Part shown: positions 56,549 to 64,000 of the stretch, in pieces
Layout of the letters: each line of letters opens with the position of its first letter
Position numbering within the stretch: position 1 is the stretch's first letter
Source of the DNA: Acanthococcus lagerstroemiae
Taxonomy: Eukaryota; Arthropoda; Insecta; Hemiptera; Eriococcidae
Direction of reading: 5' to 3'
NCBI GenBank assembly: GCA_031841125.1
Contig: CM063112.1
Location: 29,290,603-29,354,602 of the forward strand
DNA length: 64,000 nucleotides
Made by a program: the position numbers and the translations under genes
The notes under the pieces: generated by a model
What the model was told of the DNA's origin: nothing
Databases searched by the model: none
Seen by the model: only the letters and a program-made list of their open reading frames with translations

Positions 56549-58040
56549 CTTAGAGCAGTATGGACCACTTCGCTTTCAATGAACACATCAGGAAGCGTAT
56601 TTTCTGTATCCGTGGAAGTCATACCCTCATAAACTTCATAATCCGTATTTTACTGCGGCCTCTTTCCCATCCGTTTTCAAAGCCTTCTGTCAGAGCAACC
56701 TCAACCATCAGCTATACCCCATGTCTCGTGCGCTACATCATCACCGAGTACCGACTACAACCATCCGAGGCCACCACAAGCGACCACCATGCTTCATGCA
56801 ACCAACCATAAGTTTAAACCCTCTAATTGTCCAGTTCTCGTGATATTACTTCATGCTAACCACGGTGACCGTGCAATCGCGTCCCAACCACAACACTACG
56901 AAGTACAAATTACAAATTAACGCTAAAATTCACCGCTGGAATCGAAAATTATAAACCGAATATTACTCGATACAAAAAAGAACAGTAAAGCGTTTGTTCT
57001 TCGGTGCTTACAGAATAAAACAGAAAAAAAAAGTACACGAAAACACATTTGACGTACATAACTAACAGGAATTCCTTTTTGCTCATTTTCCGCACTTTTG
57101 TGGATGAATTAGGGGACTACACTTATGTTTGTCCAGCATCGTCCACAGTTGAATTTTTCGCATGGAATAATTGGTACTTTCCATCAGGAACAAAAAAAAA
57201 AGATCAAATTTTTTGTATTTTTCTCTTTTTGTTTAGTTCATGTAATATTCCGGATGATCGGCGTCTTTTTCGAAACGTTTAGCTTCCTCTTGCATACTTT
57301 CTTTTATTTTCAAAATGGCCGCCGATTCAGTTTGATCCTGGAAAATTAAAAGTTCGAGTTCTTACAATTCAGTTCTCGAAGACCAACACGTGTCTTGTAC
57401 ATTAACAAGTGAATACTATTAACACCATATAACATAATCATAGGTGGAGCACTGACTGGAGAAATATCTTATCCTGAGGGTGGGGACCAAGCATTATATT
57501 TACTGAACATTACTCAACCGAAGGTGTTTCTGTAATGGACCATAGATCGCAGGCTGAATCCTACGAGTACTAAATCTCATGCCAACACCGGGATCTGCCA
57601 GGAGGAGGGGAAAAAATTACACTTTCAAGTTTTCAGAAGACGGAATCATTGACGAATTTTCAAAAAATAAAAGTAATTCGCTTGTTTTCATACACGGGCG
57701 TTATTGTCAACATTTCCAACCCCAAGCAAGTATTTTTTTTGTTTGCTGATTACAGATGCGTGAATCCCGGATTCTATAGTATCGCATGGGTATAATCGAT
57801 CTACATTCCTGTAGAATGTCGTGTCAAAAATCTAGAACTTTTGACTTTTTCAAAATCTGGATTGGGAGACTACATATCTCAAGAAAAAAAAAATAACGCA
57901 AACCTACAAGAACAATATTCTGATTTTTTTTTTTTTTTTTGAATTTTATGAATTGCTAATCGATGTTTTATAGAAAATATTTTGTATGAATATTCAGAAT
58001 GGCTGAATAATAACTTCCAAATGATTCTAGGGTACATTTA
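56549..58040. other. Unassigned stretch with one open frame
   Basis: 56560-56811 is an ATG-started 83-codon plus-strand frame (MDHFAFNEHIRKRIFCIRGS) in locally less AT-rich DNA. I recognise no family. 57300-57330 contains CAAAATGGCCGCCG. The rest is AT-rich, with long T-runs near 57925-57940. Confidence 0.25.
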
Positions 58041-58044
58041 AGTC

Positions 58045-58143
58045 ATTGATGTGATACTCGACAGAATAGTTTTCGAGACCAGAGGTGCGGTGGTCTGGGG
58101 TACAAATTCGGCATGCGTGCATCGCCATACGCTCCACCAGTAG
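58045..58143 (-). repeat. Second copy of the 11170-11545 repeat head
   Basis: On the minus strand GGTGGAGCGTATGGCGATGC, CACCGCACCTCTGGTC and CTGTCGAGTATCACATCA match the head of 11170-11545 over about 95 bp. The copy stops there, so it is a short fragment. Confidence 0.65.
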
Positions 58144-58399
58144 AGGCAGATATCAAAACTTCAAATAGAATTTTGAAAAAATTAGAAGTTTTTGAGATAT
58201 GACAGATTTTTGAACTGCCGTTCTGCAATCAAAACAGCCGACAGATTCCACCCATATAGAGTAGCTATTTTTTCAAAAATGATTTTCCACGACTTTTCCA
58301 GGTTTTCCAGGTCTATTTTTCTATGAATTTGTCTTTCGAGTGGGGAAGGAGTTATGGATTTCGGCAAGCATAACAAAAGTTTTATTGAGGGAAGTGGTT
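58144..58399. other. Short unassigned stretch
   Basis: AT-rich; contains GACTTTTCCAGGTTTTCCAG near 58292, a word type also seen near 58900. No gene. Confidence 0.3.
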
Positions 58400-58685
58400 G
58401 GGTACGAAGGCCTCGTTATGGAGAAAATTACCTCAACAGCCGTTCTGCGTCCACAGTTATGGGGGAGAAGCCCCCAAAATTGTTTTTTCCTAAAAATATA
58501 AGGAAATATTAGATTTGAATACAGGCTTAACACAACATTCTTCCTCCTAAAATTTCACATACAGAGAGTTCTTCACAATTTCACTAGCAATGCCGAGAAG
58601 TGGAGGTCCAAAATATCCCTTTTCTCTACCAAGCTTCAACACAGGCCTTATGGGAGAGAAAAGTCAGTTTTTTAAACATTTTCCA
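58400..58685 (+). repeat. Dispersed repeat copy, partner of 35930-36240
   Basis: Shares GTGGTTGGGTACGAAGG / GTTGGGTACGAATG, CGTTCTGCGTCCACAGTTAT, and CAAGCTTCAACACAGGCCTT followed by GGGAGAGAAAAGTCAG. Open frame 58321-58533 on the minus strand is antisense to the repeat. Confidence 0.65.
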
Positions 58686-58689
58686 TGTC

Positions 58690-59455
58690 TCACGGGATTC
58701 AAAATCCAGATCATAATGCCGCAAGAAAAAAGTACATGACCTTGACATTTTCTAAAAGAACTTTTCCCTTTTTTTTAAGCGTGACTATTCATTGACAATA
58801 AACATTTTAATAGAATATAAGCCATAAACCTAGTTTATCATTCAAAGAATGAAAATTCCATAAGTTTCCCATGACTTTCTCCTGACCATTTAAATTTCAC
58901 GACTTTCCCAGGTATTCCAGATAGTGGCAACCCTGTGTACACCCTTATTTAGGGTGGAGTGATGGACCAGTGTTGCTTTTTAATCAAGTTGAATCATAAT
59001 TTCCCTTTACTATTAATATAAAAATAAAATGAAAAAAACATGTCGCCGTAAGAATTCCATTCAACATTATATAAAACAGATTTCTTCCGCTGACTATAAA
59101 CTTGCAAGTATGTTTGAATTTAGATTAATAAAACAAACAAAAATAAACTCAAAAGAGGTTCAGCAATGGTAGCTGATCTTGAAAAAGATTTTTGTCCTCC
59201 CTCGCCCCAAAAAACTGACCATGGAAAAAACTAGTAGTTTTTGGTCAAAAAATCAAGTGTGTTTTTTTGGTTCAAAAATCTTCTTTACTACTGAAAAGAA
59301 ATCACTTGCCCCTCTCTTTCGTTCAAATGAAATTAGTGATCATCACTATCAGTGTACAATAAGGAAATTTTCAAACGTGGTACATGAACCAGGATGAGCC
59401 CATAGTATTAGAAAACTCGACATCGAAGCATCGAAGTTCAATCTTCAGTTATCTT
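58690..59455. other. Unassigned stretch
   Basis: 58873-58935 resembles the right end of a CAGGGTTGCCA-type element (GACTTTCCCAGGTATTCCAG then GGCAACCCTG) with no left partner. The plus frame 59179-59397 has no motif. Confidence 0.3.
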
Positions 59456-59462
59456 CAAGTCG

Positions 59463-59906
59463 CAGGGTTGCCAGCCAGATTCAGTTCTTGAAAATGCAAC
59501 AGTTCATCATGAAAAAAAGGGCCAAAGAGAACAAAAAATACCCCAAAAAAGCGAAGTCACCAGGTATACTTTGCAAAAATTAGACTAAATGGACCATATC
59601 CAAGTAATGGGTCGGTGGACAGTACGAAACACAATACCTTATGATAAGAAACAAAGAAATAATTTCCTGTTTGTTGACTTCCAGACTCCCTCCCTCCGGA
59701 GCTCAGAGTTGTGAACAGGTTACGTTGTATGTTGCAGCGACAGAAAATCACAAATTTTCTGTTTCCATTATAAATATTTACAAATTTAGAAAAAGGTCCA
59801 GGAAAATGGATCAAAATATCGAATAGACCAGAAAATAGACTACAATATTTCAACGATTTGACAAATCTACAAATGTGATCTACTTGGACCAGATCTGGCA
59901 ACACTT
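59463..59906. mobile_element. hAT-like element with CAGGGTTGCCA ends (444 bp)
   Basis: Left end CAGGGTTGCCAGCCAGATTC, right end (opposite strand) AAGTGTTGCCAGATCTGGTC. TCAAGTCG precedes it (59455-59462) and TCAAGT follows (59907-59912), so at least six bases of an 8-bp duplication survive. The following element (59913) inserted inside that duplication. The minus-strand open frame 59557-59910 shows no motif. Confidence 0.65.
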
Positions 59907-59912
59907 TCAAGT

Positions 59913-60094
59913 CAGTGTCACAGCTAAGGGGGGATGTATCCCTCCTCCAGTATCACAATAAATGCGCGAAATGAAATTCAAATGCATAATTGAAGTTGAA
60001 AAGCACAACATACTGATACGTCAACGTAAAAACATACAGTTCATATTAAATTTTGCTAATCCCTCCCCCGGGAAAAATCCTGGCTAAGTCACTG
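59913..60094. mobile_element. Short hAT-like MITE (182 bp)
   Basis: Left end CAGTGTCACAGCTAAGGGGG, right end (opposite strand) CAGTGACTTAGCCAGGATTT. Flanks TTTCAAGT (59905-59912) and GTTCAAGT (60095-60102) agree at 7 of 8. It used the right-hand duplication of the neighbouring 59463-59906 element as target. Confidence 0.75.
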
Positions 60095-60102
60095 GTTCAA
60101 GT

Positions 60103-60975
60103 GTTTCGGTTTCAAAATTTCAAATATTTAATATTTCAACTTTCTCCGGATTAAGATTCATATACAAAGTAGGAAAGAAACATCAAAATTTGTTATCTCG
60201 ACCTGAGCCGGATAAACTAGTTTTTGAGCGAAGAGTGCATCATGAAATTTATAAAACTATCATCCTCAAGAGAACATTAGCTCGTTAACGAACAAGAACT
60301 TGGCTGTATCTACTCACAAGATGCTGTGATATGCTACTAAGAAAAGGGTTAACTTCCCTTAAGATTACAAAATTGTAATTTCAATACACTTTTCATTCGA
60401 TTTCAATAATTTGGTTTTTATAGACCTCTCTCCATCTTGACGACTAAGACCTCACGGCATCGATTTCTATAGCAACTAATTAATGAAACTTCAAACTTGG
60501 ATTTTTCATGATTTTTTCATAATTATATATATATTTTTTTTACTTTGCTTTTAGAAAAATTTGGGGGGGCTCTCATCTCAGTAACTATCAATAATTCGAC
60601 CTAAGTCGAGGAAACACTTTCGTATTCTCCACGTCTTAGGATGAATGTTCGAATACGAATAATTAAGTACAAAAATGAAATTTGAAAAATTGAAGATTCG
60701 GAACTTTGAGAGCCCTGGGCTTAGACGCTATCTGAGCTATCCATATTGGACACTTAGAGAACACTCAACTCGTTCTTATCAAGGCTTTCTTCAACCATCT
60801 AATAATAACCTCAGGATTGACATGACAAAAAATTTGAGGTGGAGGATTAATTCAAAATTTCAATTCATCAACCATAATTCGTTTAATCTTTTGTAGTTTT
60901 CAATGGAACGCATCCAGATAGATTCATGGATTGTAAATGGATTTTAATAAAATTTTGAGACACTTTTGGGGGAAA
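60103..60975. other. Unassigned stretch
   Basis: AT-rich. The ATG-started plus frame 60675-60896 (MKFEKLKIRNFESPGLRRYL) has no recognised motif. Confidence 0.25.
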
Positions 60976-60978
60976 TAT

Positions 60979-61366
60979 GTGACTCGGAATCATAAAATGT
61001 GCTTCTGGTGTCAAAAAATCATTTTTCGCTTTCTTGACAATTCTTATAGAAAACAATCACGCTCTTTCGAATGAAACAAATCGCAGCTTCCTATCTTCAT
61101 TAGTTTTCCCACAAATTGCATTTAAAAATTACGTCAAAAGTTTAAAAACATCAGTTTACATGGCGTTGCATGAAAAACGGGCCTACAGGAATGACAAAGA
61201 ACAAGAATTCGAACGCAGTTGTCATAGCCACGCGTAAACACACGACCACAGATGTACAAGCTATGTACATCCGTGCGCACCACTACTACCATCTCCATCT
61301 TTACACTCTGTTTATCTCAAAAAACCTATTTTTGCACAAGAGGCACATTTCATGATTCTATGTCAC
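60979..61366 (+). mobile_element. MITE, copy 2 of the two-copy family (388 bp)
   Basis: Ends GTGACTCGGAATCATAAAAT (left) and, opposite strand, GTGACATAGAATCATGAAAT (right). It aligns throughout with 54287-54654 and has a small extra segment near 61156-61183. ATAT lies at both flanks. Open frames 61034-61548 overlap it and are not genes. Confidence 0.85.
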
Positions 61367-61491
61367 ATATGTGTTTTGTCAGGCAGACAGCTAGGGCAAA
61401 AACAAAATTCCAAGTGGTCTATTGCAGTTTCTTGTTTTTTCTAGACCTAAGCTATCAAAGAATACCAACGTTTCTATTTCATTCATACGCA

Positions 61492-62319
61492 CAGGGTGAC
61501 CACTTAAAACTTTCAGAAAAAAAAATGACAAAAGACCTTATTAAATAAGAAAAATGACCAAAATTGGAGACCATTTGCAATATTTTCCTTACATACTGCT
61601 CGTCATCATATATCTTTAAGCCCCCAACTGACCAGCTAAGAGATGCGTTTGAAGTTTTTGCTGTAATCAGCTGGAAAATTGAATTTCAATTTTATTTACA
61701 CTGTACAGTGGAAGCACAAAATAAAGAAACAATGATTCTCTTCATAATCAGCAGAATGTTCTCAGAATCTGAAGGAGAAACTTCTCCAAAAATGAGATTT
61801 GATGACTATTTCAGAGTGGGGGGGGGGGTGACTTTAGATGACTTAAAATGGAAAAATGAGAAAGTGGTCATCCTATACTCGCTGACTGTTGACTTATTAG
61901 CAGATGACTGTACAATAAACTTATGTTCTTTTGGCAGTTTTTCAACTATTTAAAGGAATGAAAATTTGTTAGATGAATTACAACAAAAAATATGACTTTA
62001 GGTGACTCAGATGACCTCTTTTCAAAATAGATGATTCTAAATGACTTAGATGGCCTATTTTTAAAATAGATGACTTTAGGTGACCTTTTTTCAAAATAGA
62101 TGACTTGGATGACCTCTTTCCAAAGTAGATGGCTTCGGATGACTTAGATGACCTATTTTCCAAGTACATAACCTTATACATAGATGACCTCTTTTCAAAA
62201 TAGATAATTTTCAATAACTTAGGATGACTTAGATGACTTCTTTTCAAAATAGGCAACCTTAAATGACTTGCATAAACTATTTTCAAAATAGATAACTTAG
62301 ATGACTGGTGGACACCCTG
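61492..62319. mobile_element. CAGGGTG-ended element carrying a tandem repeat
   Basis: Left end CAGGGTGACCACTTAAAAC, right end (opposite strand) CAGGGTGTCCACCAGTCATC. From about 61985 to 62305 it is built of repeats of AAAATAGATGACTTAGATGA-type words, about 35-50 bp each. This gives the Lys/Arg/Ser-repetitive minus-strand frame 61978-62286, an artefact. The plus frame 61564-61953 is unrecognised. No clear TSD. Confidence 0.55.
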
Positions 62320-62324
62320 ACACC

Positions 62325-63480
62325 CTCATTCATCTAATTCCGCAAACTTAGCACGATTTTGTTCGCAAAACAAAGTAATATTTCTTTTGAATATTAAAAT
62401 ATGGTTCATTTCAACATGCACATATTATGTATGAAGAATAGAGTTTTAGGCGCCTATCCGAGAGGCATGGAACACAGGGAGGCTCTCTTAAACATTTTGG
62501 TTAATTGGCTAAATCATTACTCGGGAGGATGAGTTGGAGAAAATCGTAGGCACCCGGGAGGTAACACGAGGAAGCTTCCTCGCATTTCAGATAGCAAAAT
62601 CGCAGTCAGCGAGGGAAGTTGGAAAAAATTGAAGTATCAGTGGATTAAACTGCAAGAAAGAAGACTCTTTCTTTTTGTTAATACCGGAAACTATTTACCA
62701 TGATTTCAGTATTTTTCTAGAGGACAAAATATTAACCGTGACATAATCACTTCGGTCCCCTGTTGGCTTGAATCAGCTCGATCAATTCCGCATTTCCCAA
62801 TAAGAATTAAAATTTACATTATTACACAATACTGTACTTAAAATAAGTTGGAATATGTGATGTCTTTTTGACACCGGGGACAAGTCAAAAGGCTAGGAGA
62901 CTTATGAATAACAAAACGTAGGACAAACGCAGTAGCTTACAATCGTATAAATACAATGATAAAATGAAACCATCGCAATGCATCATTTTTCTAAGTTACA
63001 CTAAAATAAATAAACAGTATTGAGAATTGGTATCTGCAACCCACGACGCCGAACAGAGACAGTAGGCAGAGGCAAGAGAGTCGCCGGAACTGTAAGCATT
63101 TATTCCAAGATTGAACGAAGAAAGTATCACACATCTTAACCATCGATCCCGACACAGTGTTAATTCTCAACACATCGAAGTCTCGAATCACAATATAAAC
63201 AAGACACTGACAGTGCGAAGAAAAAGTTAACCACACAAAACGCTTTACTAACGTTGCCTCAAAACGAGAACCTTGACATAAGAGCATAAACCTACTCGCA
63301 CGCAGTAGAAAAACACTTCAACATACAGAAAACTTGTCTAATGCATGGTAAAGCTACTAACAGAAGTTCAGCGCATGCACAAGACAAAAAAGAAACAGTC
63401 ATAAAACAGTATACAGAAGTAAATATAGTCTCAGGGTTTCATCAGTCACGAAAGATCGAGCAATTGAAGTAAATTTACAG
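62325..63480. other. Repeat-poor stretch
   Basis: No repeat partner in the window. The minus-strand frame 62991-63287 shows no motif. Could be untranslated or intronic sequence of a minus-strand gene reaching beyond the window. Confidence 0.25.
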
Positions 63481-63482
63481 TC

Positions 63483-63674
63483 TCAGTGTGCTAAATTTTC
63501 TAGTAATTCCGAAAAGGGCGAAACCTCATAGAATTTACGGGTCGATAAAATTCTCAGCTTGTACTTCCGACCAAAAATCCCGCCGACCCGAATATCGTGA
63601 ACACGAAGACCGAATCCAATCTCAAAACACGCCAGATCCAGATTAAGAAATGTCATGGAGTATGAGGTGCTCAT
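63483..63674 (-). CDS. Weak small open reading frame or exon, minus strand
   Basis: ATG at 63674-63672 starts 63 codons: MSTSYSMTFLNLDLACFEIG, then FGLRVHDIRVGGIFGRKYKL, ending at a stop at 63483-63485. The residue mixture is more protein-like than most frames here, and the local DNA is less AT-rich. I recognise no family. It may instead be part of an untranslated region. Confidence 0.2.
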   Translation of the reverse strand: MSTSYSMTFLNLDLACFEIGFGLRVHDIRVGGIFGRKYKLRILSTRKFYEVSPFSELLENLAH

Positions 63675-63983
63675 GCGAACACGTAAAATGATAGGCAAAT
63701 TATTCCGCAAAAGATAAAAAATTTATTTTACACAGACTCGTCTGCAATAATCAAATAGAAAAAAACAAAATACATCACACGCAACACTAAGTAACAAATC
63801 CGAGTACTCCATGATGTTAAGAATGTAAACAAACATACAGTTAACGGGAAACACACAACGCGACTAAGATGTCCGATGCTAATAACTAATCGAAAATACA
63901 CGAATACACAAAATAAAAATAAATAATAAAAAAAAAGAAGGTTAAAATTAGTTCCTAACTAAGATCAAAAATTAAAAACGTGT

Positions 63984-64000
63984 ACTTACGCGCACATAAA
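63984..64000 (-). other. Possible splice donor of an exon beyond the right edge
   Basis: On the minus strand TTATGTGCGC is followed by GTAAGTAC. GTAAGT at 63989-63984 is a strong donor consensus, so an exon might end at 63990 and extend outside the window. A single hexamer match is weak evidence alone. Confidence 0.25.

Noticed and set aside
59557..59910. 117-codon minus-strand open frame
   Set aside because: It coincides almost exactly with the TIR element 59463-59906 and has no transposase motif.
61978..62286. 102-codon minus-strand frame with repeated KRSSKSSILKKGHL-type words
   Set aside because: The protein repeats mirror the underlying GATGACTTAGATGA minisatellite, so it is not evidence of a repeat protein.

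Overview
This window looks like AT-rich nuclear DNA from an animal, most likely an arthropod and probably an insect. That call rests on spliced, intron-bearing signals, two mariner relics, a pogo-type transposase relic, a tRNA-derived SINE, an RTE-like non-LTR relic and a very dense population of short terminal-inverted-repeat (TIR) elements. I cannot name the species. No complete conserved protein-coding gene can be read here. Most open reading frames are chance runs in AT-rich or repeated DNA. No rRNA, functional tRNA, CRISPR array or prokaryotic operon is visible.

The window is best read as a transposon graveyard with nested insertions. At least thirteen elements show hAT-like ends (CAG/CAT...CTG/ATG) with 8-bp target-site duplications (TSDs), some exact and some decayed, which I located by eye. 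The main ones are 1710-2334, 4202-4340, 7746-7929, 12440-12680, 12736-15427, 21614-21871, 24444-25617, 38953-39221, 39782-41782, 51829-52229, 53256-53751, 59463-59906 and 59913-60094. Three larger TA-flanked elements (805-1686, 39578-42274, 45876-48717) carry further insertions. The 12736-15427 element contains a dead RTE-like reverse transcriptase. The 45876-48717 element contains a 310-bp element and a deleted mariner. A pogo/Tigger-like element (52706-53967) contains three successive layers.

Two structures stand out. The first is a 1.2-2 kb repeat (24444-25617 plus strand; 39782-41782 minus strand). Two same-direction copies of a ~250-280 bp TIR module flank a shared core, and 8-bp duplications sit at the outer boundaries, like a eukaryotic composite transposon. 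The second is a ~2.4-kb array at 31590-34015. It is made of ~150-bp half-units built on an AATTTGTTCT motif, and its right third is inverted, so a transcript would fold into a long hairpin.

Possible host-gene signals are few and weak. A CpG-rich block at 27.1-28.0 kb has an ATG-started reading frame ending at a GTGAGT donor. Another candidate exon ends at a GTACGT donor at 5351. Candidate coding segments lie near 26.0-26.4 and 51.5-51.8 kb. A minus-strand splice donor (63984-63989) sits at the right edge. The quiet, repeat-poor stretches 42.9-45.5, 54.7-57.4 and 62.3-64.0 kb may be introns or untranslated sequence of minus-strand genes extending to the right, but this is inference.
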